A DNA stretch of 64,000 nucleotides from NCBI GenBank assembly GCA_943328975.2, contig CALQCC020000009.1:1-64000 (forward strand), read 5' to 3'. The notes beneath the pieces are model-generated. The model had not been told where the DNA came from. It worked only from the letters and a program-made list of their open reading frames with translations, and did no database searches. This document shows, piece after piece, positions 7,323-16,561 of this stretch. The position numbers and the translations under genes were made by a program. Numbering within the stretch: position 1 is the first letter of the stretch; every line of letters begins with the position of its first letter. The DNA comes from Bordetella parapertussis. GTDB taxonomy: Bacteria > Acidobacteriota > Terriglobia > Bryobacterales > Bryobacteraceae.

Positions 7323-9116
7323 GTGACCGGCATCGTTAGCACCGCACCTCCCGCGAATGCCGTCGGAGCCTTGCTTGGAGGTCCAGCGTTAGCCGCCCCA
7401 TCCCTCGCAATCCCGGGAGTTTCCATAGAGCCCGGCAGCGCGCCTTTCCTAAACCTCTTATGGTTGTTCGGAGGCGATGCGCCGATCGACAATCCAGTTG
7501 CGGAGGAACCAGGACAATCAGAATCGGCCCCTACCGATATCGAGCCATCCGTCGTCGTTGCTGCGCCGCAACTGATCGCTGGCGCCCTCATTCGCTCAAT
7601 GCTGAACACCAGCGCTTTGAGCACTCGGCAGAACGCAGGGTCCACGCAGCCGGTGCAAATGGACCCCATCTCCATCTCCGAACCCGCGCCACTCTATCCA
7701 AGCGAGCCGGTGCTGCCTGTAGAAAAGGCAATGCCTATAGAAGAGTCCGATCGAGAGGTTACTCCTATCGATAGCCCTGAACCGGAGAAAACTGTAGAAG
7801 TTCCGCCAGTTCCAGAGTCAGGCGCGCTGCCGACTGTTCCCGTGCCTAGCAGTCTCCCCTTTGTCCCCGCTGTTCCCACCGCGCCGTTGCCCCCCGTTCA
7901 GCCAGCCCAACATGAAGACTCGGCCGAACCGTACGCTCTGCCGATGGCGGCAGCACCGGTTGCCACACCTGCGTTCACGGAGTCGCCCGCCCCAGAGAAA
8001 GTAGCCAGGTCACCACTCCCAACGGCACCATCAGCCGAACCGCCATCTTCGGGCAAGCTGACGCTGCCGCCCGCACCCAGGCTCGCGACGGAGCGGCCAT
8101 CCCCACTGGTATTCGCACTCCGTTTGACTGCCCACGAGGAACCCGCAACACAGCCCATACCGGCAGCAACAGCTCCCGCGATTGCGAGCACAGCCGAGAC
8201 ACGAACATCTCCGCTGTTGCCTTCCCCACCATTGCTTCAAGAAGTCGGTCTTCCCATCAGCAGAGAGAACTGCCCACCTGCACCGCCGCTCAGCCCGCGG
8301 CCCGCAACTCAGGAGTCAGCGGTTCCTCTCGTTGCAGCCACCTCAGCAGAAGAGAAGTCAGCGGGGGAGGGAGCGGACTCGCAGCAACCAGAATCAAAGC
8401 CACAGCAGCCGATCCCGTCGAAATCCGAGCGCGAGTCCGCACCCAAGCTCGCGCCGCCCCGAACTGAGTCCGCTCCAGTCCCTCCGGTTGCCTCCTCCAT
8501 CTCCACTGGCGCATCGGCAGTCCAGATTACGGCACCTCATGGTCTAGCCCAGAGGCCATCGCCGAATCCCGTGGTTAGCGCGGCTCCAGACACCGCAGCT
8601 CCATTTCAAGCAAAAGAACCCACCCCCAGCCCCGAGGTTCGCACCGGCTCCACCCATGCAATCGCGGTCCGCATTTCGGCCCCCGATGCAGTCCCCGTGG
8701 ACCTGCACATCGCGGAGCGCGGTGGAGAAGTCCGAGTGGCGGTGCGCACGGCCGATGCTGAATTGCAGACGTCGCTGCGCCAGGACCTCGGCACGCTGGT
8801 CGACCGCCTGGAGCATTCCGGTTTTCACGCCGAGACGCTGGTTCCTCATCAGACCTCGTCCAGTACGCGAATCGAGAACACCCAAAGCTTCGACTTATCG
8901 AGCAGCTTCCGCGCCCACGCAGTCACCGATACCGCCAGCACAACGGCGAACCACGACAGCTCGCAAGACAGCGACAGCTCGGGTCGGCAGCAGAACCAAG
9001 CTGATTCCGGCGCGCGCCAGCAACAACAGCAACGCCGGCAGAACTCCGCACGACATTCGGAATGGATGGAAGCGATGATCGAACCCACCAGAGAGGACCA
9101 AACTTATGACGACTGA
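7323..9116 (+). CDS. fliK: Flagellar hook-length control protein FliK
   Basis: A 597-residue protein of two parts. The long N-terminal region (to about base 8620) is extremely rich in proline, alanine and serine, as expected for the flexible ruler that measures hook length during export. The C-terminal region encoded at about 8640-8850 matches the Flg_hook domain ([20 protein letters not shown], then [17 protein letters not shown]), which contacts FlhB to switch export specificity. A glutamine-rich tail follows. GTG at 7323 is chosen; the frame is open to a TTG at 7194, so the start is uncertain. The 3' end overlaps flgD by 11 bases. Confidence 0.85.
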   Translation: MTGIVSTAPPANAVGALLGGPALAAPSLAIPGVSIEPGSAPFLNLLWLFGGDAPIDNPVAEEPGQSESAPTDIEPSVVVAAPQLIAGALIRSMLNTSALSTRQNAGSTQPVQMDPISISEPAPLYPSEPVLPVEKAMPIEESDREVTPIDSPEPEKTVEVPPVPESGALPTVPVPSSLPFVPAVPTAPLPPVQPAQHEDSAEPYALPMAAAPVATPAFTESPAPEKVARSPLPTAPSAEPPSSGKLTLPPAPRLATERPSPLVFALRLTAHEEPATQPIPAATAPAIASTAETRTSPLLPSPPLLQEVGLPISRENCPPAPPLSPRPATQESAVPLVAATSAEEKSAGEGADSQQPESKPQQPIPSKSERESAPKLAPPRTESAPVPPVASSISTGASAVQITAPHGLAQRPSPNPVVSAAPDTAAPFQAKEPTPSPEVRTGSTHAIAVRISAPDAVPVDLHIAERGGEVRVAVRTADAELQTSLRQDLGTLVDRLEHSGFHAETLVPHQTSSSTRIENTQSFDLSSSFRAHAVTDTASTTANHDSSQDSDSSGRQQNQADSGARQQQQQRRQNSARHSEWMEAMIEPTREDQTYDD

Positions 9117-9387
9117 CGGAATTACTGGAAGTGGCAGCACCGCAGCTAGCTCCACTACACCGAAACTTCAGCTCCCCGCCGACAAGCTGGGGGCTGACAA
9201 AAGCACGTTTCTCAAATTGCTGGTGACGCAACTGCAGCATCAGAACCCGCTCAACCCGTCCGACGGCATCGAATTCGTCACGCAGTTGGCGCAATTCACC
9301 GCCCTCGAACAATCCACGCAGATGCGCGACGATCTCGCCGCCATTCGCGCGGCCTTGACCGCCCAAACCGGCACTTCATCCAAATAG
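9106..9387 (+). CDS. flgD: Hook-capping/scaffold protein FlgD, short form
   Basis: A 93-residue protein with the conserved FlgD N-domain: [27 protein letters not shown], then [18 protein letters not shown]. FlgD caps the growing hook and is needed for FlgE polymerisation. Proteobacterial FlgD is over 200 residues, with Tudor/fibronectin-like domains after this segment; none are encoded here and flgE follows after 29 bases. The ATG lies inside the end of fliK, suggesting coupled translation. Confidence 0.88.
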   Translation: MTTDGITGSGSTAASSTTPKLQLPADKLGADKSTFLKLLVTQLQHQNPLNPSDGIEFVTQLAQFTALEQSTQMRDDLAAIRAALTAQTGTSSK

Positions 9388-9416
9388 AGAAACATTTCAA
9401 AGGAGCCTTAAAAACT

Positions 9417-10658
9417 ATGCCCTCATTTGCAACCGCACTCTCGGCCCTGGCCGCGCACACCACGGCTATCGACGTCATTGGCAACAACCTGGCCAACCTG
9501 AACACCCCGGGATTCAAAGCCAGTGTCGTTTCCTTCCACGACCTGGTCACGCAGTCCCTGGGCGCGGGCCTGGGAGAGACGCAGGTCGGATTCGGTGTCG
9601 GGGTTCCCGTCACCCTGCGCCAGTTTTCCCAGGGCGCGATCCAGAGCTCGGGAGGGCCGCTGGATGCCTCCATCCAAGGCGACGGCTTCTTCGTCATTAA
9701 GGGCGGCGCGAATCAGACTCTCTATACACGCGGCGGCAACTTCCAAGTGGATACGGCCGGTAATTTGACAATGGCCACAGGAGAACGCTTGCAGGGCTGG
9801 TCTTCGGTCGGGGCCCCGCTCGACGTGAACCTACCCATTGGCGACATCACTGTCCCGGTGGGCACTCTGAAAGCCCCCATCGCGACCAAGAATATGTCGG
9901 TGGATGTGAACCTGGACGCTTCGGCCACCGACGGCCCGCCCGCGGACGCATTCTCGACCTCGGTCGAAGTTTTCGATTCGCTGGGCAATTCGCACATCAT
10001 CACGACCCGTTTCACGAAGACCGCCACTGCCAACGAGTGGGACTATTCGCTAACGTTCCCCGATGCAGACTTAACCGCCGCCGGCACACCCGTAACAGGG
10101 ACGATCACTTTCGATGCCAACGGACAGATGACGAGTCCGGCGGTCACTGACCCGCCTATCGTTCTCGCTGCGGCAGGTCTGGCCGACGGAGCCGCAGACA
10201 TGAATATTTCCTGGAACCTGTTCGAAGGCGCCACCCCGCGCCTCACCCAGTTTTCACAACCCTCCGCCAGCTCCGCCTTGTCGCAGGACGGCTCAGCCGC
10301 CGCGAATCTGGTTCGCGTGGGTCTGGGCAACGGCGGAAAGATTCTCGCGCAGTACTCGAACGGGCAACAGGTCGTAGTGGGACAAGTGGCGATGGCCACG
10401 GTCCGCAACCCGGAATCCTTGATTGCAGCAGGCAACAGCACCTTCCAGTTGAGTGCTCGCACCGCTCTGCCCGCAGTTGGACTGCCGGACACCGGTGGGC
10501 GCGGCTCCGTCCTGGGAGGCACCGTCGAAGCCTCCACGGTCGACATCGCACGCGAGTTTACGAACCTCATCGTGTATCAGCGCGGCTATCAGGCAAATGC
10601 TCGAATGATCACCACGGTCGACGAACTCAGCCAAGAAACGATCAATCTGAAGCGTTAA
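9417..10658 (+). CDS. flgE: Flagellar hook protein FlgE
   Basis: A 413-residue hook subunit. The N-terminus (AIDVIGNNLANLNTPGFKAS) has the axial-protein signature; the middle holds GPLDASIQGDGFFVIKGG and a FlgE D2-like domain (VEVFDSLGNSHIITTRFTK). The C-terminus (STVDIAREFTNLIVYQRGYQANARMITTVDEL) is the conserved coil. A good Shine-Dalgarno sequence (AAAGGAG, about 10 bases before ATG) probably gives high expression, as required for a structural polymer. Position after fliK and flgD matches the usual fliK-flgD-flgE order. Confidence 0.96.
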   Translation: MPSFATALSALAAHTTAIDVIGNNLANLNTPGFKASVVSFHDLVTQSLGAGLGETQVGFGVGVPVTLRQFSQGAIQSSGGPLDASIQGDGFFVIKGGANQTLYTRGGNFQVDTAGNLTMATGERLQGWSSVGAPLDVNLPIGDITVPVGTLKAPIATKNMSVDVNLDASATDGPPADAFSTSVEVFDSLGNSHIITTRFTKTATANEWDYSLTFPDADLTAAGTPVTGTITFDANGQMTSPAVTDPPIVLAAAGLADGAADMNISWNLFEGATPRLTQFSQPSASSALSQDGSAAANLVRVGLGNGGKILAQYSNGQQVVVGQVAMATVRNPESLIAAGNSTFQLSARTALPAVGLPDTGGRGSVLGGTVEASTVDIAREFTNLIVYQRGYQANARMITTVDELSQETINLKR

Positions 10659-10664
10659 GCAAAC

Positions 10665-10913
10665 GTGACTGTACTCGAACAAACCGCGCATTTGGCCAGC
10701 GTGCCCATCGACCTCGAAGCCGAGTTGGGGCGCAGAGTGATGACGCTCGACGCGATTTTGTCGCTTCGCGTGGGCAGCGTGATCCGGTTGCCGCGCTCGG
10801 CCGGCGAGAACATCGACATTCTCGCTGGCGGGTCCCTTTTGGGATCGGGAGAAATCGTGATCATCGAAGAGCGTTTCGGAGTGCGCATTACCGATTTCAA
10901 GGAGGAATCGTAA
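10665..10913 (+). CDS. fliN: Flagellar motor switch protein FliN (SpoA domain)
   Basis: An 82-residue protein that is essentially one SpoA/SPOA domain: VPIDLEAELGRRVMTLDAIL, GSVIRLPRSAGENIDILAGG and GEIVIIEERFGVRITDF. FliN forms the lower C-ring with FliM and FliG and interacts with the export apparatus. Start is GTG, six bases after the flgE stop. No fliM or fliG is in the window. A FliM C-domain fragment would look similar, but size and position before fliO favour FliN. Confidence 0.88.
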   Translation: MTVLEQTAHLASVPIDLEAELGRRVMTLDAILSLRVGSVIRLPRSAGENIDILAGGSLLGSGEIVIIEERFGVRITDFKEES

Positions 10914-10918
10914 ACGAC

Positions 10919-11203
10919 ATGGATGTCGCTGAAGGAGATTTGTTTCGTCAGGTGCTAGGAGTTCTCGCGGTCTTCGCGCTGCTGGGAGCAGCCGTCTGGA
11001 AACTGCGGGGAGGCTCCCCGCTCGCACGCACTCGTTCCGATGGTCCACGGCTCGCGGCGGTCGGCCGCATTGCACTCACCCCGCAGCACGCTGTCCATTT
11101 GGTCCGCATGGATGGCCGGGAGTTCATGCTCGCGACGCACCCTCATGGGTGTTCTCTACTCAACGAGACCACCACAGAAGTCGCGAAGAAGGCCAACGCA
11201 TGA
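10919..11203 (+). CDS. fliO: Flagellar export protein FliO
   Basis: A 94-residue protein with one N-terminal membrane helix (VLGVLAVFALLGAAVWKL) and a cytoplasmic β-rich domain (AAVGRIALTPQHAVHLVRMDGREFMLATH), the FliO architecture. FliO stabilises FliP during assembly of the export gate. A strong AAGGAGG lies 13 bases before the ATG, within the end of fliN. The stop overlaps the fliP start (ATGA). Confidence 0.82.
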   Translation: MDVAEGDLFRQVLGVLAVFALLGAAVWKLRGGSPLARTRSDGPRLAAVGRIALTPQHAVHLVRMDGREFMLATHPHGCSLLNETTTEVAKKANA

Positions 11204-11922
11204 AGCGGCTACTTTTCTTGCTTGCCCTACCAGCTATGGCCGCCCCCAGCGATTCGTTGCTGGGCGTAACGCTCGTCGCGGATAAATCCGGGCAGTCGCT
11301 CGGCGCACCGATGCAGATCATACTCCTGCTCACGCTGCTCACGATGTTACCCGCGATCCTGATGTCGGCTACACCCTTTCTGCGCATCGTGGTCGTGCTA
11401 CATTTTTTGCGGCAAGCCCTGGGCACCCAGACCACACCATCCAATCAAGTCCTGGTCGGCCTCGCACTCTTCCTGTCGCTGATCGTTCTTCAACCCGTCG
11501 GAACGGAACTCATCCATCAAAGCTGGGAGCCGCTCGAACAAGGCCAAATCACCGCCAGCGTAGCCTGGGAGCGAGCCTCTGTCCCGATCCACACGTTCCT
11601 CCTGAAATACGCTCGCGAGAAGGACATCGCCCTGTTCATGGAGCTATCCCATGCCCAGGCGCCTAAATCTCCTGCCGACGTTCCCTTAAGCGCGCTCGCT
11701 CCCGCCTACGTCTTGAGCGAACTAAAAACCGCATTCCAGATCGGAGCCGTGCTGTTCCTCCCGTTTCTGGTGATCGACCTCGTGGTCGCTTCCGTAACGC
11801 TCTCGATCGGAATGGTGCAACTGCCTCCGGTCATGGTCTCGGCTCCATTCAAGATCTTACTCTTCGTCTTAGTCGATGGGTGGAACCTCGTCGTGGGTTC
11901 GCTAGTGAGGAGCTTTAACTGA
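11200..11922 (+). CDS. fliP: Flagellar export gate protein FliP
   Basis: A 240-residue core export-gate protein. After a cleavable signal (MKRLLFLLALPAMA) come four membrane helices with the family landmarks: LLTLLTMLPAILMSATPFLRI and LRQALGTQTTPSNQVLVGLALFL near the N-terminus, and PFLVIDLVVASVTLSIGMVQLPP near the C-terminus. FliP forms the pentameric ring with FliQ and FliR at the base of the rod. The ATG at 11200 overlaps the fliO stop; the frame upstream to 11149 is not used. Confidence 0.96.
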   Translation: MKRLLFLLALPAMAAPSDSLLGVTLVADKSGQSLGAPMQIILLLTLLTMLPAILMSATPFLRIVVVLHFLRQALGTQTTPSNQVLVGLALFLSLIVLQPVGTELIHQSWEPLEQGQITASVAWERASVPIHTFLLKYAREKDIALFMELSHAQAPKSPADVPLSALAPAYVLSELKTAFQIGAVLFLPFLVIDLVVASVTLSIGMVQLPPVMVSAPFKILLFVLVDGWNLVVGSLVRSFN

Positions 11923-12191
11923 TGACCCCGGCCACCGTAACAGACCTTCTCCGCAACGCTTTCACGACAACTTTTTGGATCGCCTTGCCCGTGCTGGCCG
12001 CTGGATTCATCGCGGGAATCGTGGTGAGCCTCGCTCAAATCTTGACGTCCATTCAGGATTCAAGCTTCAGCACCGTCCCGCGACTCACCGTGTTCCTGGG
12101 TGTCTTGTTATTCACGATGCCGTGGATGCTCGCTCGCTTAGTCAGCTACACCAGCGTCCTACTGGGAGATTTGGGACGGTTCGCTCACTAG
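11922..12191 (+). CDS. fliQ: Flagellar export gate protein FliQ
   Basis: An 89-residue protein with two membrane helices (TTTFWIALPVLAAGFIAGIVVSL and FLGVLLFTMPWMLARLV) separated by the conserved loop QILTSIQDSSFSTVPRL. FliQ packs around the FliP5R1 core. The start codon overlaps the fliP stop by one base (TGATG), and fliR begins three bases after its stop. Confidence 0.95.
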   Translation: MTPATVTDLLRNAFTTTFWIALPVLAAGFIAGIVVSLAQILTSIQDSSFSTVPRLTVFLGVLLFTMPWMLARLVSYTSVLLGDLGRFAH

Positions 12192-12193
12192 CC

Positions 12194-12958
12194 ATGACCC
12201 TCGGCCTTCCACTCGCGACCATCTCCGCCTTTCTGGTGGTCCTCGCCCGCGTCGCGGGACTTGTGGCCTTCTTTCCGCTCCCAGCTTTTCGCTCCACCCC
12301 TGCGCCGATGCGAGCTGTACTCGCATTCACCCTCACCTTCGCGCTGTTCCCGGTGTGGCCCAACCTTCCGAATACCTTGCCGACCGTGACACAACTGCTC
12401 CTCTGGTCGTTCTCTGAAGCCGGGCTGGGCTTGGCGGTGGGACTCGCCGTCGCATTCCTGATGGAAGGATTCCAAATGGCGATGCAGATCGTCGGCTTAC
12501 AAGCCGGCTACGGCTACGCCCTCACCGTCGATCCGACCAGCCAAGCCGATTCGAGCGTCCTCCAAGTAATGCTGATGCTCACCACCGGCTGGCTCTTCTT
12601 CATCCTCGGCTTCGACCGCGAAATTATTCGCATCCTGGCAGCCAGCTTTGAACGCTTCCCCGCTGGCTCGTGGGCTCCCTCGGCAGCGAGCCTCGACGGC
12701 ATCGTACGCCTAGGCGGCAACATGCTGGTGACCGGCGTCCGCTTGGCTCTACCCGTTGCAGCTCTGCTGCTCCTGATCGACTTGGCCTTGGCCTTACTCG
12801 GGCGTATGCAGCAGCAACTGCAATTGCTCTCGCTCGCATTCCCCGCGAAGATGCTCGCCGCGCTGATCATTCTAGCCGCGCTCGCGCCGATGCTGCCGCG
12901 AATCTTCTCCACCGCGGCCGAACGCACCATGAGTTCCTTGTGGCGGCTGTTGGGATAA
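12194..12958 (+). CDS. fliR: Flagellar export gate protein FliR
   Basis: A 254-residue polytopic protein with about six membrane helices. FliR features are present: LARVAGLVAFFPLPAF at the N-terminus, LGLAVGLAVAFLMEGFQMAMQIVGLQAGYGYALTVDP in the middle, and LPVAALLLLIDLALALLGRMQQQLQLL near the C-terminus. It seals the FliP ring. The frame extends upstream to 11975 inside fliQ, but the ATG at 12194 gives the family length. Confidence 0.95.
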   Translation: MTLGLPLATISAFLVVLARVAGLVAFFPLPAFRSTPAPMRAVLAFTLTFALFPVWPNLPNTLPTVTQLLLWSFSEAGLGLAVGLAVAFLMEGFQMAMQIVGLQAGYGYALTVDPTSQADSSVLQVMLMLTTGWLFFILGFDREIIRILAASFERFPAGSWAPSAASLDGIVRLGGNMLVTGVRLALPVAALLLLIDLALALLGRMQQQLQLLSLAFPAKMLAALIILAALAPMLPRIFSTAAERTMSSLWRLLG

Positions 12959-12961
12959 ACC

Positions 12962-14038
12962 ATGGCGAACGCGGAACAAACCGAAAAACCTACACAACGG
13001 CGGCTCGACCGGGCTCGCAAAGAAGGCAACTTTCCGGCCAGCCGCGAATTCGTCGGGGCCGTCCATTTCGCCGGAGTGGTCGTCATCATCTCGATGTTCA
13101 GCGGAGACTTCCTCACCCGCGTCATGCGCCTCACCCGCCATCTGCTGGCGCTCGCCTTCACCAGTTCGCTCACTCAGCAAACATTCGTAGCAATGGTGCG
13201 CACGCTCATCGCACCCGATCTAATCCCCCTGATCCTCGGCGGCTTCGCGCTCGCCGCCCTGGTGATTGCGATCCAACTCGGTAGCACCAAGCTGGGCATC
13301 TCCTTCGCAAAACTCGCGCCGGACCTGAATCGCCTCAACCCGATGAGCCGCCTCACTGGCCTTCCGGGGCAGAATATCCCGATGCTTCTGCAAGCGATGT
13401 TGCTCTTGCCGCTGGTCGGCATTGTTCTCTATTACGAGCTTACGGAAAACCTGAACTCCTTCATGGAGCTGCCGTGGCTCCACCCACGCTCCGCCTTGGC
13501 CCGCGTGGGCATGACACTCGAAACTCTACTCTGGCGCGCTGCAGGGCTCTTCCTGCTCATCGGCATCATCGACCTGCTGTGGCAGCGCCACCGCTACACC
13601 AAGCAACTCAGCATGTCGAAGCAGGAGATCCGCGAAGAGTCGAAGGAATCCGAGGGCAACCCACAGATCAAGGCGCGCGTCCGCCGCCTCCAGCGCGACA
13701 TGGCCCGTAAGCAGATGATGAAGGAGGTCGCCAACGCCACCGCGATCATCGTCAACCCGACGCACTATGCCGTCGCAATCCGGTACACGCTACCGGGCGC
13801 ACCGGGCGAAACTGCTTCCGCGCCGCGCGTCGTAGCCAAGGGCAAGAACTTCCTAGCCGCCCGGATTCGAGCGCGGGCACGGGAACACCAGGTCCCCATC
13901 GTGGAAAACCCGCCGCTCGCCCGAGCGCTCTACAAATCCGTCGACGTCGGCCAGGAAATCCCCGGCCACCTTTATCGCGCGGTCGCAGAAATTCTCGCCT
14001 ACATATACCGGCTTATGAATGGCAGGTTGCCCGGATGA
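12962..14038 (+). CDS. flhB: Flagellar export switch protein FlhB
   Basis: A 358-residue export switch protein. N-terminal EKPTQRRLDRARKEGNFPASRE is the hallmark, followed by four membrane helices (about 30-225) and a cytoplasmic domain. The self-cleavage site NPTH lies at residues 265-268 (bases 13754-13765), with the typical HYAVAIRY continuation, so autocleavage and the rod/hook-to-filament switch with FliK should work. The last gene of the rightward export run; flhA is not in the window. Confidence 0.96.
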   Translation: MANAEQTEKPTQRRLDRARKEGNFPASREFVGAVHFAGVVVIISMFSGDFLTRVMRLTRHLLALAFTSSLTQQTFVAMVRTLIAPDLIPLILGGFALAALVIAIQLGSTKLGISFAKLAPDLNRLNPMSRLTGLPGQNIPMLLQAMLLLPLVGIVLYYELTENLNSFMELPWLHPRSALARVGMTLETLLWRAAGLFLLIGIIDLLWQRHRYTKQLSMSKQEIREESKESEGNPQIKARVRRLQRDMARKQMMKEVANATAIIVNPTHYAVAIRYTLPGAPGETASAPRVVAKGKNFLAARIRARAREHQVPIVENPPLARALYKSVDVGQEIPGHLYRAVAEILAYIYRLMNGRLPG

Positions 14039-14118
14039 TCAGAAATGAAACAGTCGATTTCTGCAACCATGCCCAATATCAAAGCGTCCAATTGAGCAGA
14101 AGGAGACACTGGACAATC

Positions 14119-14664
14119 ATGAAAATCGGACACACGATTTCCGCTCTTGTTACGACCGCAGTCTTGCTCGCAATTCCAGGCTTCGCAGCCTCTCAGGGGA
14201 CGCCCAACCCGGCCCCGAACGCCAACCTCGAACGGGACGTCCGGCACGCCCTCAACAGCCTTGCTTACTATGGAGTCTTTGACGACCTCTCGTTCAGCAT
14301 TGACGATGCGGGCACTGTAACTCTCGCCGGGCAGGTGATGCAATACACCGTCCGCAACAGCGCTGTCAGTGCCGTGAAGCACCTGGCTGGAGTGGCGGGA
14401 GTGGAAGACAAAATCGAAGTGCTGCCGCTGTCGCCCTTCGATAACAGCATCCGCGTGCGAGCTTACAATGCGATCTTCGGCTATCCGGCACTCAGTCGTT
14501 ACGCGATCAACTCGCGCCCGCCGATTCGCATCCTCGTGAAGTACGGCAACATCACGCTAGCCGGCGTGGTGAACAACGAACTGGACCGAACGCTCGTCTA
14601 CAACCGGATCCGCGCAATGCCCGGTGCATTTACCGTCACCAATGATCTACGCCTAGACCCATAA
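14119..14664 (+). CDS. Secreted BON-domain protein
   Basis: A 181-residue exported protein: signal peptide (about 1-26, ending GFAAS), then two BON-type domains, the first around 36-105 (DVRHALNSLAYYGVFDDLSFSIDDAGTVTLAG) and the second around 108-180 (VKYGNITLAGVVNNELDR). BON domains bind phospholipid or other envelope components (OsmY-like). AAGGAG lies 13 bases before the ATG. It follows flhB by 80 bases and is closed by a strong terminator, so it may be read with the flagellar genes, but a motility role is not shown. Confidence 0.8.
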   Translation: MKIGHTISALVTTAVLLAIPGFAASQGTPNPAPNANLERDVRHALNSLAYYGVFDDLSFSIDDAGTVTLAGQVMQYTVRNSAVSAVKHLAGVAGVEDKIEVLPLSPFDNSIRVRAYNAIFGYPALSRYAINSRPPIRILVKYGNITLAGVVNNELDRTLVYNRIRAMPGAFTVTNDLRLDP

Positions 14665-14745
14665 GTCTTCGCGCCTCAAGTCTTGCAGCTTGGGTTTCCG
14701 GACGCAGTCACCTTCTCCATGCTCGCGGAGAACCGGAAGCCCCGC

Positions 14746-14783
14746 GGCGGCCCAGGAACCTCCGACCTGGGCCGCCGTTTTCT
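14746..14783 (+). terminator. Rho-independent terminator after the flagellar/BON run
   Basis: A perfect 11-bp stem, GGCGGCCCAGG (14746-14756) with CCTGGGCCGCC (14766-14776), a nine-base loop and then GTTTTCT. It ends the rightward flagellar transcript after the BON gene and isolates the HEAT-repeat gene. Confidence 0.88.
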
Positions 14784-14826
14784 GTTCGATGGAGTTCACA
14801 ATGCATCATCCTCCACCGCGTCGCGC

Positions 14827-14832
14827 TAGAAT
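14827..14832 (+). promoter_or_regulatory. Candidate -10 box for the HEAT-repeat gene (leaderless)
   Basis: TAGAAT lies seven bases before the GTG at 14840, downstream of the terminator. Transcription would begin at or next to the start codon, consistent with the absence of a ribosome binding site. No good -35 was seen. Confidence 0.4.
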
Positions 14833-14839
14833 ACGAGCG

Positions 14840-16117
14840 GTGAGACTCGTATCGATTTCTCTACTGATCGCCGCTGCTTTAGCGGCCCAACCAGCAGCCG
14901 ACCCCAAAGAACGCATCCGAGCCGTCCGCGAACTCGCGAAGCAATCCGTCGAAGGAATCCCTGGCATCGCTGCCTATGTACAGGACCCCGTCGTCGAAGT
15001 GCGCGTGGAAGTCGTAAAACGCCTCAACGACATCGGCGGTCCCCGTACACTGGACGCGCTGGTGCGGCTCACCTCTGACGCCGACCCCGAGGTTCAAATC
15101 AACGCCATCGACGGACTCGTCAACATCTTCGTCCCCGGCTATCTGAAATCCGGCATCGCGCGTACGACCACCCGCTCCGGCGACGCATTGAAGGTAAAGT
15201 TCAACGAGCCGGGCGATCTGGTGGTGGACGGCTACGTCAATGTCACGCCTGAAGCTATCACCGCCGCCACCAACGTTCTCTCAAAATCGAAAAGCCTGGA
15301 AGCCCGAGCGAACGCAGCTCGCGCGCTCGGCATCTTCCGCGCGCGATCCGCAGTGCCGCAACTCAGCGAAGCGCTCTATTCGAAAGACGACCAATTGATG
15401 TACGAATCGCTGGTGGCCATGCAGAAGATCCGCGACCCGGCGGCGGGAGCCAGTCTGGCCTTTTTGGTCCGCGACCTCAACGAAAAGGTGCAGACGGCGG
15501 CCCTACGCGCCAGCGGCATCCTGCGAGCCAAGCAAGCCGCGCCCGGCATTCGCACCGTAATCGACGACAACCCGAGTCCTCGCATCCTGCGTGAAGCCGG
15601 CGATGCTCTAGCGATGATCGCCGACCCCGTGGATCGCGGCGTGTTTCTTCGCTTCCTCGGTCAGCGCGATCCGGCCCTGCGCGGTGCCGCAGCGGAAGGC
15701 CTCGCCCGCATCAAGAATCCTGCCGACGCCGAGCGCCTCACCCAAGCCTTCAATGACGAAAGAGAGTTCGGCCCGCGACTTTCCATGGCCTTCGCCCTGG
15801 TCTCCCTGGGCCGCATGGAGATCAACGACCTCAGTCCGTTCCGCTACTTGATCAACGGTCTGAACCGAGCCACGTTCCGCGCCGTCGCCTTGGCCTTTTT
15901 GACCGAGCTATCGCGCGAATCCGCCGCCCGCTTGACGATTTACCCCAATCTGGCTCGCGCTACGAAAGACGAGAAGACGGGGATCTGCCAGGTATTGGCC
16001 GAATCCGGACAACAGGATAGCGTCCCGTATTTAAATGGGTTGAAAGACGATAATGACCCCGAGGTCGCGCAAACCTGCCTTCGCAGTCTGCGGACACTCG
16101 AGGCCCGTCTGAGATAA
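14840..16117 (+). CDS. Secreted HEAT-repeat protein
   Basis: A 425-residue exported protein. The GTG start gives a clean signal peptide (RLVSISLLIAAALAAQ); the ATG at 14801 is a longer alternative close to the terminator. The mature part is a solenoid of HEAT/PBS-lyase-like repeats, each a pair of helices with periodic Asp/Arg turns (for example VEVRVEVVKRLNDIGGPRTLDALVRLTSD, EARANAARALGIFRARSAVPQL, LRGAAAEGLARIKNPADAERL). Such solenoids are protein-binding scaffolds; the partner is unknown. A possible inner segment (about 100-145) departs from the repeat. Confidence 0.8.
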   Translation: MRLVSISLLIAAALAAQPAADPKERIRAVRELAKQSVEGIPGIAAYVQDPVVEVRVEVVKRLNDIGGPRTLDALVRLTSDADPEVQINAIDGLVNIFVPGYLKSGIARTTTRSGDALKVKFNEPGDLVVDGYVNVTPEAITAATNVLSKSKSLEARANAARALGIFRARSAVPQLSEALYSKDDQLMYESLVAMQKIRDPAAGASLAFLVRDLNEKVQTAALRASGILRAKQAAPGIRTVIDDNPSPRILREAGDALAMIADPVDRGVFLRFLGQRDPALRGAAAEGLARIKNPADAERLTQAFNDEREFGPRLSMAFALVSLGRMEINDLSPFRYLINGLNRATFRAVALAFLTELSRESAARLTIYPNLARATKDEKTGICQVLAESGQQDSVPYLNGLKDDNDPEVAQTCLRSLRTLEARLR

Positions 16118-16144
16118 GTTGAGCGGAAGGAAAAACGAGAGGGC

Positions 16145-16354
16145 TTACTTCGCCTTCTTCTGTTTCTGCTGACCGACGCGGACCTTGAACTGCTTCGCCA
16201 TCTGTTCCTGGTGCGCCTTCCAGTCAAACCGCTTGCCGGCTTCGGAAAGGTAGGCGTTGATGTCGATGTCCTTGGGAAGAACTGCCATCAAGGAGGCGGT
16301 CATCGAGCCGTCCGGGCTGCTGATGCGGTAGCGTTTTACGTTCGGAATTGCCAT
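16145..16354 (-). CDS. Small basic hypothetical protein
   Basis: A 69-residue protein from the ATG at 16354. It begins AIPNVKRYRISSPDGSMTASLMAVLP, has a central DIDINAYLSEAGKRFDWKAHQEQM stretch and ends in a lysine/glutamine-rich tail (VGQQKQKKAK). The frame is open to 16435, but the upstream part is not protein-like. A TACTCT box lies nine bases before the ATG and there is no ribosome site. The basic tail could bind nucleic acid, but no family is recognised. Confidence 0.5.
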   Translation of the reverse strand: MAIPNVKRYRISSPDGSMTASLMAVLPKDIDINAYLSEAGKRFDWKAHQEQMAKQFKVRVGQQKQKKAK

Positions 16355-16548
16355 AACGTATTTAGAGTACCACGGCTGTTCCAGTTGCCGCCCGTGGCCC
16401 CCCCGCAAGGGCAAATCCCGAATGAAACGCTGCACTCACTATCGTATCTTTCACAGTGCTGGTCCCTTGTTCGGTAAGGCCCCAGTTCCGGTGCGGAGGA
16501 CGCGAGGTGCTGTTCAGCAGTACCTCGTGCACCGACCATTTGCCCCGT

Positions 16549-16554
16549 TATACT
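16549..16554 (+). promoter_or_regulatory. Candidate -10 box for the 16562 gene (leaderless)
   Basis: TATACT is followed by exactly seven bases and the ATG at 16562, with no Shine-Dalgarno sequence. The imperfect inverted repeat CGAGGT…ACCTCG just upstream (about 16502-16526) could be an operator or the end of an earlier transcript. Confidence 0.45.
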
Positions 16555-16561
16555 GAGGGCG

